Shown here: positions 1 through 9,019 of the stretch, in pieces
Position numbering within the stretch: position 1 is the first letter of the stretch
Layout: each line of letters starts with the position of its first letter
Assembly (NCBI GenBank): GCA_017307505.1
Contig: JAFKEE010000019.1
Coordinates: 62,001 to 126,000, forward strand
Source: Acidobacteriota bacterium
GTDB taxonomy: Bacteria > Acidobacteriota > Terriglobia > Bryobacterales > Bryobacteraceae
Direction: 5' to 3'
DNA length: 64,000 nucleotides
Made by a program: the position numbers and the translations under genes
The notes under the pieces: model-generated
What the model saw: the letters and a program-made list of their open reading frames with translations, nothing else
The model's database searches: none
Told to the model about the DNA's origin: nothing

Positions 1-1025
1 GCCGCAGGTATGCGAAATCGGAAAACGTGCTCAATACCTATCGCGACCTCTGGCAGCGGCTCGACCGCCTCCCCGGCGTCACGACCTCCGGCGGTGTCAG
101 TGCTCTGCCCCTCTCCAACTACTTCTCGTGGGGCCCTATCACCGTAGAGGGACGCACGCCGCAACCCGGTGAGGAGTTCATCAATGCCGACCAGCGCATC
201 GCCGGCGGCCGCTACTTCGAGACCCTGGGCATCCCATTGCTTCGCGGCCGTCTTCTCCAGCAGGAGGACAGGATCGATGCACCCCGCGTCATCGTGATCG
301 ACGAATACATGGCCCAGCAACTTTGGCCCGATCAGGATCCCATCGGGAAACGCATCCGCACCGGCGGCGCCAGGTCCGATGCTCCCTGGCTCACGGTCAT
401 CGGCGTCGTCAGGCAGGTGAAGCAATACGGGCTGGATGCCACCTCCCGCATCGCTTTCTACCTGCCCCACACGCAATACCCCACCCGAGCTCTTTACGTA
501 ACGCTCCGCACCGCGTCCGACCCCGCCAACCTCGTCTCTGCCGTCAGAAATGAGATCCGGGAACTGGACCCGGACCTGCCTGTCTACCGCGTCCGCACCA
601 TGCAGCAGCGGGTCGAGGAATCCATGGCCCGCCGTCGCTTCTCCATGACCCTCCTCACCCTCTTCGCCTCCCTCGCTCTTGCGCTGGCTGCGATTGGGGT
701 CTACGGCGTCATGTCTTATCTGGTCGATCAAGGCACGCGCGAAATCGGCATCCGCTTGGCGCTGGGCGCGACACCGAACTCGATCGTCGGTTTCGTCGTA
801 TCTCGCGGGATGCTCGTCGCTGCCTTCGGCGTCGGCGCGGGACTTCTTGCCGCGGCCGCCCTCACACGCGTCATGAGCAGCCTCCTGTACGGCGTGCAGG
901 CCACGGATGCAGTTACCTTCTCTGCAATCGCGGCGCTACTGGCGGCCATTGCCTTCCTCGCCACCTACCTGCCGGCACGGCGTGCAGCCCGCATCGATCC
1001 GATGACATCGCTCCGCAGCGAGTAG
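1..1025 (+). CDS. ABC transporter permease, MacB/FtsX family (ADOP-like), C-terminal part
   Basis: The reading frame is open from the first bases of the window (codons from base 3), so the N-terminal part lies outside. The visible part has a MacB-type periplasmic core region followed by an FtsX-like permease domain: a membrane segment near window residues 210-235, the conserved stretch TREIGIRLALGA, two further membrane segments and the terminal motif PARRAARIDPMTSLRSE. That ending is typical of macrolide-export-type permeases and of the large duplicated orphan permeases abundant in Acidobacteria. No ATPase gene is adjacent here. The family moves peptides, lipids or drugs across the inner membrane, but the substrate cannot be read from the sequence. 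It converges with the RND operon, with only 6 bases between the stop codons. Confidence 0.88.
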   Translation, partial: RRYAKSENVLNTYRDLWQRLDRLPGVTTSGGVSALPLSNYFSWGPITVEGRTPQPGEEFINADQRIAGGRYFETLGIPLLRGRLLQQEDRIDAPRVIVIDEYMAQQLWPDQDPIGKRIRTGGARSDAPWLTVIGVVRQVKQYGLDATSRIAFYLPHTQYPTRALYVTLRTASDPANLVSAVRNEIRELDPDLPVYRVRTMQQRVEESMARRRFSMTLLTLFASLALALAAIGVYGVMSYLVDQGTREIGIRLALGATPNSIVGFVVSRGMLVAAFGVGAGLLAAAALTRVMSSLLYGVQATDAVTFSAIAALLAAIAFLATYLPARRAARIDPMTSLRSE

Positions 1026-1031
1026 GCCGCT

Positions 1032-4000
1032 CTACACGTGCTCAGGAACCGGCTCCTGCTGGGCCATCGGGCCCTCAGCCGGCGGCTGTGGATCTCGTGC
1101 CTCGAAGAACCGGTACAACACCGGCACCACGACTAGAGTCAGCGGTGTCGAAGTGAACAACCCACCAATCAGCACAATCGCCAGTGGCCTCTGCACCTCA
1201 GAGCCCGGTCCCGTCGCGAACAGGAACGGCACCAGGCCCAAAGCGGCCACCGTCGCCGTCATCATGACCGGGCGGAAGCGCAGCATCGCGCCCTGCGCGA
1301 TCGCCTCCTTCTGCTGCAGCCCCGATTCCCGCAGTTTGCGGATATACGACACCAGCACCACCCCGTTCAACACGGCAATGCCCCACAGCGCAATGAACCC
1401 GACCGAGGCCGGCACGGACAGATACTCGCCCGTAGCAAACAACCCCACCACCCCGCCAATCGAGGCGAACGGCAGCACCGTGATGATCAGCGCCGCGAAT
1501 CGCAGCGACCCGAACAGCAGGAACAGCAGGAAGAAGATCGCGCCAATCGTGATAGGCACAATCAGCTTCAAATGCTCCAGCGCGCGCTCCATGTTCTGGA
1601 ACTGCCCGCCCCACACAATGAAGTAGCCCGGAGGCAGCTGCACCTGCTTGCCGACCTTCTCTTTGAGCTCCGCCACGAACCCGCCCAGATCCCGGTCCTG
1701 CACGTTCAGTCCAACCACAATCCGCCTCTTCGCCGTATCCCGGTTGATCTGCGCAGGCCCTTCCACAACATCGATTCTCGCCAGGTTCTCCAGCAGCACC
1801 TTGCCGTTATCCGGCGTGTGGATCACAATCCGCCGGATCTCTTCCACGTTGTGTCGCAGCCTCTCCGGGTATCGCACCACCGCCTGGAACCGCCGCTCGC
1901 CTTCGTAGATCTCCGTGGCCGCCTTGCCTCCAATCGCGGTTTCGATCATGTCGTGGATATCCGACGCGTTCAATCCAAAACGGGCAATCGCCTGGCGGTC
2001 GATTGTAATGTTCAGATACTGCTGCCCGCCCACGCGGTCGATGCGGCTGTCGCGCAGCCCCCGAATCGTAGCCGCCACCTTCGAGATCTCGTTCGCCTTC
2101 GCTACCAGTTGCTCCAGGTCGTCGCCGAACACCTTCACCGCCACATCGGCGCGGACACCCGTCACCATCTCGTCAACACGGTCCGAGATCGGCTGGGCCA
2201 TCACAAAGTTGATGCCCGGCAGCGTTTGGATCTTCTTCGAAATCTGCTCCGCGATCGTATCCTGCGTCCAGCCCTTCGGCCACTGATCGCGCGGCTTCAA
2301 CGTCGTGATGACATCCGCCTCATTCGGACCCGCGGCGTCGGCGGGAGATTCTCCACGGCCCAATCGTGATACCACCTTCTCCACACCGGGCACTTCCCGC
2401 ACCATGCGCAGAGCTTCCTTTTCCATCTCCATCGACTCGTCCAGCGAGATATTCGGAACTCTGTCGATATTCGGGGAAATCGACCCTTCCTTCATCTCCG
2501 GAATGAAGGACGTGCCCAAGTAGGGGAACAGCAGCACGGCGCCAACCAGCATCCCGACGGTAATCACCACCGTCCGCAGCTCATGCTTCAGGCTGTGTTG
2601 CAGCACCGCCGCGTACATCCGCTTCAGCACTCGCACCAGAATCGTATCGTGCTCGTTGCTGCTCTTCAGCAGGAAGAACGACAGCACCGGAGAGAGGGTC
2701 AGTGAAATCACCAGCGAGATAGCCAGCGCGATGGCGATCGTATACGCCAGCGGCGCGAACATCTTGCCTTCCATGCCTTCCAGCGTCATCAGCGGCAGGA
2801 ACACCAGGATGATCACACAGATTCCGAAGATAACCGGAGTGCTCACCTCGCGCACCGCTTCCACCATCGTCGTCGTGCGGTCCGCGTGCTTGTTGTGGCT
2901 CAGCTTGGCAAAGATATTCTCCACCACCACCACCGAGGCGTCCACCATGAGTCCGATGGCGATCGCCAGCCCGCCCAGCGACATCAGGTTCGCCGAAAGG
3001 TGAATCTTGTTCATCACCAGAAACGTCAACAGCGGAGTCAGGATCAACGTCGCGATCACCACCAGGCTCGATCGCAGGTCGCCCAGGAAGAGGAACAGGA
3101 TAATCACCACCAGCACGATGCCTTCAATCAGCACCTTGACCACTGTGTGAATCGCGGCGTCCACCAGTTGCGAACGGTCATAGTAAGGAACGATCCGGAG
3201 CCCGCCCGGCAGCATGTTCTTGCTGTTGATCTCTTCAACCCGCTCCTTCACCTTGCTGACAATCTGCTTCGCGTTCCCGCCCGCGATCATCATCACGATG
3301 CCGCCCACCGCCTCGGTATAGCCGCCTTTGATCATCGCGCCATACCGGACCTCTTCCCCGAACCGCACCTCCGCCACTTCCCGCACATACACCGGCGTCG
3401 ACCCCACCTCTTTCAGCACAATCGACCGGATGTCATCCAGCGACTGGATCAGGCCCACGCCTCGAATCAGATACTGCTCGGAGTTCTGTGGCAGAATCCC
3501 ACCGCCCGAATTGGCGTTGTTGCGCGCCAGCGCCTGCACCACATCCTGGATCGATACCCCGTAATACCGGAGCTTCGCCGGATCCACCAGCACCTGGTAC
3601 TGCCGCACATACCCGCCCGTCGAGTTGATCTCCGCCACCCCCGGAATCGACCGCAGCAGCGGGCGCGCCACCCAGTCCTGCACAATGCGCCGGTCCACCA
3701 GTTCCTGCTTCGTCAACACCTTGTCGCCGTCGCTCGGGCTCTCCAGCGTGTACTGATACACTTCCCCCAACGCCGAGGAAACCGGCCCCAACACCGGCAT
3801 CACTCCTTCAGGGAACTTCTCGCGAGCCTCCACCAGGCGTTCCATCACCAGTTGCCGCGCGAAGTAGACGTTCGTTTCATCCGTGAACACCAGCGTCACA
3901 ATGGACAGGCCCGGTTTGTTCAGCGAACGCATCTCTTCCAGGCCGGGCAGACCCGTCATCGCGATCTCCACCGGCACCGTCACGAACCGCTCCACCTCTT

Positions 4001-4175
4001 CCGGCGAACGCCCGCGTGCCTCCGTGGCAATCTGAACCTGCACGTTCGTCACATCCGGAAACGCATCCACTGAGAGGCGCCGCGTCGCATCCAGGCCGAA
4101 GCCCATCAACGCCAGCGCGGCCACCGCCACCACCACTCGCTGCTTCAGCGCGAGTTGAACCAGAGAGTCCAGCAT
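1032..4175 (-). CDS. Heavy-metal-type RND efflux pump, inner-membrane subunit (CusA/CzcA family)
   Basis: At 1047 residues it has the full length of an RND pump. It begins with a membrane segment (VVVAVAALALMGFGL), carries a large periplasmic loop, a second membrane block around residues 340-500, a second periplasmic loop and a last block around 870-1020. The TM4 sequence GLMVDASVVVVEN near residue 410 holds the acidic proton-relay residue and resembles the metal-exporting (HME) branch rather than the drug-exporting AcrB branch. It is last in the operon tolC-adaptor-RND, with a 6-base gap after the adaptor gene. The proton-driven pump would export metal ions or another small solute through the envelope. 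Which metal is not decided: no His-rich stretch or metal-binding partner is visible. Confidence 0.93.
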   Translation of the reverse strand: MLDSLVQLALKQRVVVAVAALALMGFGLDATRRLSVDAFPDVTNVQVQIATEARGRSPEEVERFVTVPVEIAMTGLPGLEEMRSLNKPGLSIVTLVFTDETNVYFARQLVMERLVEAREKFPEGVMPVLGPVSSALGEVYQYTLESPSDGDKVLTKQELVDRRIVQDWVARPLLRSIPGVAEINSTGGYVRQYQVLVDPAKLRYYGVSIQDVVQALARNNANSGGGILPQNSEQYLIRGVGLIQSLDDIRSIVLKEVGSTPVYVREVAEVRFGEEVRYGAMIKGGYTEAVGGIVMMIAGGNAKQIVSKVKERVEEINSKNMLPGGLRIVPYYDRSQLVDAAIHTVVKVLIEGIVLVVIILFLFLGDLRSSLVVIATLILTPLLTFLVMNKIHLSANLMSLGGLAIAIGLMVDASVVVVENIFAKLSHNKHADRTTTMVEAVREVSTPVIFGICVIILVFLPLMTLEGMEGKMFAPLAYTIAIALAISLVISLTLSPVLSFFLLKSSNEHDTILVRVLKRMYAAVLQHSLKHELRTVVITVGMLVGAVLLFPYLGTSFIPEMKEGSISPNIDRVPNISLDESMEMEKEALRMVREVPGVEKVVSRLGRGESPADAAGPNEADVITTLKPRDQWPKGWTQDTIAEQISKKIQTLPGINFVMAQPISDRVDEMVTGVRADVAVKVFGDDLEQLVAKANEISKVAATIRGLRDSRIDRVGGQQYLNITIDRQAIARFGLNASDIHDMIETAIGGKAATEIYEGERRFQAVVRYPERLRHNVEEIRRIVIHTPDNGKVLLENLARIDVVEGPAQINRDTAKRRIVVGLNVQDRDLGGFVAELKEKVGKQVQLPPGYFIVWGGQFQNMERALEHLKLIVPITIGAIFFLLFLLFGSLRFAALIITVLPFASIGGVVGLFATGEYLSVPASVGFIALWGIAVLNGVVLVSYIRKLRESGLQQKEAIAQGAMLRFRPVMMTATVAALGLVPFLFATGPGSEVQRPLAIVLIGGLFTSTPLTLVVVPVLYRFFEARDPQPPAEGPMAQQEPVPEHV

Positions 4176-4181
4176 CGGCCG

Positions 4182-5348
4182 CTATTCCCCTTGCAGCGCA
4201 AGCCTCTTGCGCTCGTTGTTCAAATGGAATGCCCCGTCCAGGACAATCGTCTCGTCGCCGGTCAACCCGTTCAACACCACGCGCGACTTCTCGAACTCGC
4301 CCGCCAGTTGCACCGGCCGCATCGTAAATAACCCTTCACCGGCTTGCACATACAGGTGATCCTGGTTCCCTTCCCGGACCACCGCCGTCGAAGGCACCAG
4401 CATCTGCTTCTGGGAGTCGTCCTTCAGCAGCATTGAGGCCAGCATCGCCGGCTTCAGCTTCCCCTTCGGATTCGGGACATCCATCCGGATCCGCACCGTG
4501 CGCGTCTCCGGGTTCACCGTCGCACTGACAAAGCTCAACTTCCCGTGGAACACCTGGCCCGGCAGCGCCGGAATGTGAGCCTCCACGCTCTTCCCAACAT
4601 CAATCGTGCCGGCCGACTGCTCCGGCAGGTCCGCCACCAGCCACACTTTCGACAGGTCCGACAAAACACACACCACCTCGGCGTTTTGCACCACCTGGCC
4701 GATAGTCGCCTTGCGCTCCAGCACCGTGCCATCAATGGTTGCCTGCACTTGGAACAGCGAATTGATCGTCCTGCTTGTCTGCAGCTTGTCCAGCGACTCC
4801 TCGGTCATTCCGAGCACCGCCAGTTGGTCTCGTGACGACGAGACCTCCGCCGTCGCCTGCACCAGTTCCGCCTCCCGCCGCTGGAGCTCCGCTTCACCTA
4901 TCACGCCGGCATCCAGCAGCCGCTTCGCCCGATCCACCGCCTTCTCCGCCAGCCTCCGTTGCGAATGCGCCTTCAGGAAATCGGTCTGCGCATTGGTCAG
5001 CTCCGTGCTTCGGATCACTGCCACCACCTGACCGCGCTTCACCGTCTGGCCTTCCACTACTTCCAGGTCCACAATCCGGCCGGAGACCGGTGAGTTCACA
5101 CGTGCAATGCGGTTCTCGTCCGCATCTACTCGCCCAGCCACCTCCAGAATCGCCGCGACCGGCGACATCTGCGGCTTCCCTGTACGGATGTGCCGCGCGA
5201 CGTCCGCCGTGATCCGGATCGACATCGCGTCTCGCGGCTTCGTGTCTTTCGCCTTCGCTTCACTCACGGTAGCCGCGCCACTGCACCCAGTCAGCACCAG
5301 CGCCCCCACGGCGCAGGCCGGCAATAAGATTCGGTGGGCAAGTTTCAT
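4182..5348 (-). CDS. RND efflux periplasmic adaptor (HlyD/CusB family), predicted lipoprotein
   Basis: This 388-aa protein starts with a lipoprotein signal (lipobox LTGC, Cys22), so it should be anchored in the inner membrane facing the periplasm. A split biotinyl-lipoyl domain (GRVDADENRIARVNSPVSGRI and later GTVLERKATIGQVV) flanks a helical hairpin at about residues 110-185, followed by beta-barrel and membrane-proximal domains. This is the normal order for membrane fusion proteins that bridge an RND pump and a TolC channel. Its ATG overlaps the stop codon of the upstream tolC-type gene by 4 bases, so translation is probably coupled. It lacks the His/Met-rich domains of some metal-specific adaptors. 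Confidence 0.93.
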   Translation of the reverse strand: MKLAHRILLPACAVGALVLTGCSGAATVSEAKAKDTKPRDAMSIRITADVARHIRTGKPQMSPVAAILEVAGRVDADENRIARVNSPVSGRIVDLEVVEGQTVKRGQVVAVIRSTELTNAQTDFLKAHSQRRLAEKAVDRAKRLLDAGVIGEAELQRREAELVQATAEVSSSRDQLAVLGMTEESLDKLQTSRTINSLFQVQATIDGTVLERKATIGQVVQNAEVVCVLSDLSKVWLVADLPEQSAGTIDVGKSVEAHIPALPGQVFHGKLSFVSATVNPETRTVRIRMDVPNPKGKLKPAMLASMLLKDDSQKQMLVPSTAVVREGNQDHLYVQAGEGLFTMRPVQLAGEFEKSRVVLNGLTGDETIVLDGAFHLNNERKRLALQGE

Positions 5349-6709
5349 GGATGGTTCTCCGGGGCAATCGCTCGCAGTTGTTCCAAGTTGATAAGCGCAT
5401 CCTGGACGTCATACTCCGCTGTCAGGAAATCCTGCCTGACTGTTCGCAGCACCCTCTGTGCGTCCAGGACTTCAATAATTCCTCGCTCCCCGAACCGGAA
5501 CGCTGCCTCAGCTGCGTCCACCGCCGCGGTCGCCTCCTTCAATACGCCCAGCTCAAACGAAGCCACCTGCTGGCTGGCCACCTCATACTGGCCGTACGCG
5601 CGCTCCAACTCGGCGGTCAGTTCCAGGCGCCGCGTCTCCGCTGTCGCGCGCAGATGCTCCAGCGCCGCTTCAGCCTCCGCAATCGGGCCTTCCCGCTTGT
5701 TCCAGACAGGCACCGGCAGCGTCACGCCGAACCGGAAGAAGCCCAAATCCGGCTGGTTTTCGTATTCCGCTCGCAGCGACGGCTGGGGTTTCCTCAGCGC
5801 CATCTCATGCGAAAGTCGAGCCTTGGCCCGCTCGATCTCTGACCGCGCCTGCGCCAGCATTGGATGTTGGCTCAGAACCGCTCCCAACAGCGTCTGCCAC
5901 GGAGGCAGCGTGATTTGCGGCGTCAGCGAGCCCTGCGGAGCGATCTCTCCCTGCAGCGGAGCGCCAATCGCCGTTCGCAGCGCCGTCGTCGCATTCAATA
6001 GCCGCAACTGCGCACTGTTCGCCAGTACTTTCGCCGTGGCCGTTTCCGCGTCCGAGCGGACCAGCTCCAACTTCGCCGCCTCGCCCACTTCCACCTGAAT
6101 CTGGATCCTTCGGCGCAGATCTTCCACCAGCCGCAGGTTCTCTCGCGCCAGCTCCAACTCGGCACGGCGCCTCAAAACCAGGTAGAACGCCCGCTTCACC
6201 CCCGCCCGTACACCGAGCCGGGCCTCGTCCAGCCCGAACCGGCTACTCTGCCGCCCCAACTCAGCAGTAAGAATCCGGGACTTCCGCACCGACGGCAGTT
6301 CCACCTGCTGCTCGACACTGTAATGCTGCAATAAGCCCGGTTCCGCGCCCGGCAAACGCCGGTATTGCCGCCCTGCAAATGTGGTGAATTCCGGATTGGG
6401 GTAAGCGGACGCTGTAGTAATGGATGCCTGGGCGCCTCGCGCCATCGCCGCGGCTGCCTTCAGTTGAGGATTGTGCTCCTCCGCCAAGGCTAGGGCCTTC
6501 TCCAGCGTCAGGGGCAGAGCGGGTTCCGCCGACGTGGCCCCGATAGGAGGTCGAGCGTCCTGGTCCGCACGCGCTCCACTAACCCCGTGGCCGCCCGCTT
6601 CCTGCAGCGCCACGGCCCGCCCAAACGCAGTTTCCGTCATGGAATGAGCAGCTTGGGGCCATACTCGCGGCGCCAGAAGCACCCCGGCGGCCAGGATCCT
6701 CCAGAGCAT
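5345..6709 (-). CDS. TolC-family outer-membrane efflux protein
   Basis: The product has two outer-membrane efflux protein repeats with the usual long helical segments: LTLEKALALAEEHNPQLKAA near the start and a second half ending in LNLEQLR-type sequence (ALINLEQLRAI). I chose the ATG at 6709 because it opens directly on a signal peptide (MLWRILAAGVLLAPRVWPQA); open-frame starts at 6748 (ATG) and 6802 (GTG) exist, but no convincing ribosome site marks any of them. From 6709 the protein is 454 aa. It is the first gene of the export operon and should form the outer-membrane channel. No metal-responsive regulator is next to it. Confidence 0.9.
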   Translation of the reverse strand: MLWRILAAGVLLAPRVWPQAAHSMTETAFGRAVALQEAGGHGVSGARADQDARPPIGATSAEPALPLTLEKALALAEEHNPQLKAAAAMARGAQASITTASAYPNPEFTTFAGRQYRRLPGAEPGLLQHYSVEQQVELPSVRKSRILTAELGRQSSRFGLDEARLGVRAGVKRAFYLVLRRRAELELARENLRLVEDLRRRIQIQVEVGEAAKLELVRSDAETATAKVLANSAQLRLLNATTALRTAIGAPLQGEIAPQGSLTPQITLPPWQTLLGAVLSQHPMLAQARSEIERAKARLSHEMALRKPQPSLRAEYENQPDLGFFRFGVTLPVPVWNKREGPIAEAEAALEHLRATAETRRLELTAELERAYGQYEVASQQVASFELGVLKEATAAVDAAEAAFRFGERGIIEVLDAQRVLRTVRQDFLTAEYDVQDALINLEQLRAIAPENHP

Positions 6710-7067
6710 AGAGTGATAGCGGATGGTGGGACAGGTCGGTAAATGCATGGTTTGATTCGAACGCTCAGCCAGCACTGGGTTGTCCAGCGGAGGGAAGCTC
6801 ACCCGGCAATTTCAAAAATGCCGGCCATCCAGGGAGCTACATGATTGATTTATCCAACGGCATGGACCGTGTCGCGTCGGCACACCAGGCCGAACGATCT
6901 ACCCTCATTGTCTCATAAGAGTTATCGTAGGATAGTCAAAAAATCCGAAAGATTTACAGGTGGCTGAATTACAGCCCAGCCAACGGCAGCTCGCCTTTGA
7001 CGCTCCGGCTCCTGGTGCGCTATCCTGACCATGTACAACTTTGGGTAAGGGTCTGTAAGTAGAATCA

Positions 7068-7349
7068 ATGGCGAACCATTTTTCATCGCTGAAGCGTGTG
7101 CGCATCACTGAGCGTCGCACGGAAGTTAACCGGATGCGGAAGAGCCGCCTGCGCCATGCCATTCGCGCCATGCGCCGGGCAGTTGAAAAGAAAGACGTGG
7201 CTTCGGCCACGGCACTCCTGCCGCAGACCTTCTCTCTTGTCGATCGCGCCGCCAAGTGGGGCATCATCAAGGACAACACCGCCTCGCGGTACAAGTCCCG
7301 CCTCCACAACCGCCTGAAGGCGCTCACCAGCGCTCCGGCTGCGGCGTAG
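7068..7349 (+). CDS. rpsT: 30S ribosomal protein S20
   Basis: This 93-aa basic protein begins [20 protein letters not shown] and continues with the Arg/Lys-rich helices typical of S20 ([31 protein letters not shown]). S20 binds 16S rRNA in the small subunit. It is monocistronic: a strong intrinsic terminator follows within 60 bases. The 265-base region upstream, shared with the divergent efflux operon, should hold its promoter. A weak candidate is TTGTCT at 6909 with GATAGT at 6932, but I do not trust it enough to list it separately. Confidence 0.97.
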   Translation: MANHFSSLKRVRITERRTEVNRMRKSRLRHAIRAMRRAVEKKDVASATALLPQTFSLVDRAAKWGIIKDNTASRYKSRLHNRLKALTSAPAAA

Positions 7350-7378
7350 TAGAAGTCCAACCAGCCTCAATTTCAACC

Positions 7379-7408
7379 GCGGCGCACTCTGTGCGCCGCT
7401 TTTCTTTT
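7379..7408 (+). terminator. Intrinsic terminator of rpsT
   Basis: A perfect 9-bp stem (GCGGCGCAC / GTGCGCCGC) with a TCT loop is followed directly by TTTTCTTTT. It lies about 30 bases after the rpsT stop codon. Confidence 0.88.
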
Positions 7409-7448
7409 GCCCCGCCTCCCTCCGAATCACTTTCGATTGACATTTCAG

Positions 7449-7461
7449 TATAATCGGACAC
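7449..7461 (+). promoter_or_regulatory. Candidate -10 box for a leaderless MFS transcript
   Basis: A perfect TATAAT (7449-7454) ends 7 bases before the GTG start codon at 7462, so transcription would begin at or next to the start codon. There is no Shine-Dalgarno sequence in the gap. The TTGACA at 7437 is too close (6 bases) to be its -35 partner, and the expected -35 position reads only weakly. Confidence 0.42.
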
Positions 7462-8736
7462 GTGAATCCCAGACCCACGAAGACCCGCTGGTTGATCCTG
7501 GCCCTCCTTTTCCTCATCACGACGAACAACTATCTGGACCGCATTGTCCTCGGGATTCTCAGTCCCGTCATCCTGGCGGACCTCCATTTCACGAAGCTGG
7601 AATACGGCTACGTCAATGCCGCCTTCCAGGGGGCCTATGCAATCGGCTTCCTCTTCATGGGCTGGGTCGTTGATCAGTGGGGAACCAGGAAGGGATACGC
7701 CGCGGCGATCACACTCTGGAGCCTCGCGGCCGGCCTGCATTCTTTGTCCCGGTCTTTCATCGACCTGGGTTTTTGGCGCGCCCTCCTCGGCCTGGGCGAA
7801 AGTGGCAATTTTCCCGCTGCCATCAAGGCCACCTCGGAGTGGTTCCCTAAGAAAGACCGTGCCTTCGCCACCGGCATCTTTAACGCCGGCACCAATGTAG
7901 CCACAATGATCGGCCCGCCGCTCTTCGTCTGGATGAACGGCCACTTCGGCTGGCGCTCCTGCTTCTTCATCACCGCAACCTCCGGCATCATCTGTCTCCT
8001 TCTCTGGTTGTCCTTCTACCGCCTGCCGCGCGAACACAAAATGGTCAATGCCGGCGAAGTGGCGCTCATCGAATCCGACGTGGAAGAACGGAATGGCGCC
8101 CGTATGAGCTGGGGTCAGGCACTCGGCTACCGGGAAACCTACGGCTTTGCCCTCGCCAAGTTTCTCAGTGACCCGGTATGGTGGTTCTATCTCACCTGGC
8201 TCACGCTCTACTTCAAAGAGGCGCGTGGCCTCAGCCTGGAGCAGATCGGTTGGGCCCTCCCAGTCATTTATCTGATGGCCGACCTCGGCAGCGTCGGCGG
8301 CGGCTGGTTAAGCGGCTTCCTCATGCGACGGGGCTGGACCAACGGCAAAGCCCGCAAGACAACTATGGGCATCTTCGCCCTTTGCATGCCGGTCGCCGCC
8401 ACCGCCGTATCTGTCCCGGAAACCTGGATGGCTGTCGCCCTGATCTCCCTGGCAACCGCAGCGCACCAAGGGTGGTCCGCTAACTTGTACACAACTGTCA
8501 GCGATGTCTTCCCCAAAAGCGCCGTGGCCTCGGTCACCGGCATCGGCGGCTTCCTGGGCGGACTCGGAGGTGTTCTGTTCACGGCCCTGCTTCCCGGTTA
8601 CGTGGTCACCCACTTCGGCTATTTCCCGATGTTCGTCATGATGGGCGGCTTCCATCTCCTCGCCTGGCTATGCCTCCACTTCTTCATGGGCAACATCACG
8701 AAACTCAGCGACCCTCGGACGCCCGCGACCCGGTAA
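7462..8736 (+). CDS. MFS transporter, ExuT/anion:cation symporter type
   Basis: The 424-aa product has twelve predicted membrane segments and the ACS-family pattern of the major facilitator superfamily: an early NNYLDRIVLG motif in TM1, WVVDQWGTRKGYA between TM2 and TM3, and the loop GESGNFPAAIKATSEWFPKK. These closely resemble hexuronate/galacturonate transporters such as ExuT, so uptake of sugar acids is a reasonable inference, not a proof. The start is GTG. The perfect -10 box 7 bases upstream and the lack of a ribosome site suggest a leaderless mRNA. The gene stands alone between the rpsT terminator and an FmdB gene. Confidence 0.9.
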   Translation: MNPRPTKTRWLILALLFLITTNNYLDRIVLGILSPVILADLHFTKLEYGYVNAAFQGAYAIGFLFMGWVVDQWGTRKGYAAAITLWSLAAGLHSLSRSFIDLGFWRALLGLGESGNFPAAIKATSEWFPKKDRAFATGIFNAGTNVATMIGPPLFVWMNGHFGWRSCFFITATSGIICLLLWLSFYRLPREHKMVNAGEVALIESDVEERNGARMSWGQALGYRETYGFALAKFLSDPVWWFYLTWLTLYFKEARGLSLEQIGWALPVIYLMADLGSVGGGWLSGFLMRRGWTNGKARKTTMGIFALCMPVAATAVSVPETWMAVALISLATAAHQGWSANLYTTVSDVFPKSAVASVTGIGGFLGGLGGVLFTALLPGYVVTHFGYFPMFVMMGGFHLLAWLCLHFFMGNITKLSDPRTPATR

Positions 8737-8784
8737 CCGGTGGCCTGTCACCCTTTCCGCGATCTGGCATCATTGTGAGTACAT

Positions 8785-8988
8785 ATGCCGATGTATGAGT
8801 ACCGCTGCACCGAATGCGGCCATCTGTACGAACAACTGCGACGGATGTCCGAGGCGGATCAGCAATTGGTCTGCCCCCGATGCGCTTCACAGCAGGTAGA
8901 GCGGCTCGTCTCGGCCTGCGCCGTCGGCGCTTCCTCCTCCGGCGGCAAAGGCGGCGGCGGATGCATCCCCAACGGACGCTTTACCTGA
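8785..8988 (+). CDS. FmdB-family zinc ribbon protein
   Basis: This 67-aa protein starts MPMYEYRCTECGHLYEQ and has the two CxxC knuckles of the FmdB/CxxC regulatory family (CTEC, CPRC), followed by a Ser/Gly-rich tail that ends in Cys. Small proteins of this family are very common and are annotated as putative regulators; their exact role is unknown. It lies 48 bases after the MFS gene and converges with the second MFS gene. Confidence 0.88.
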   Translation: MPMYEYRCTECGHLYEQLRRMSEADQQLVCPRCASQQVERLVSACAVGASSSGGKGGGGCIPNGRFT

Positions 8989-9019
8989 GCCCGCTAGCCT
9001 CGGCGGCCCGGGTGGTCGC

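Noticed and set aside
7437-7454. TTGACA followed by TATAAT read as one promoter
   Set aside because: Only 6 bases separate them; a sigma70 promoter needs about 17. Only the TATAAT is kept as a candidate.
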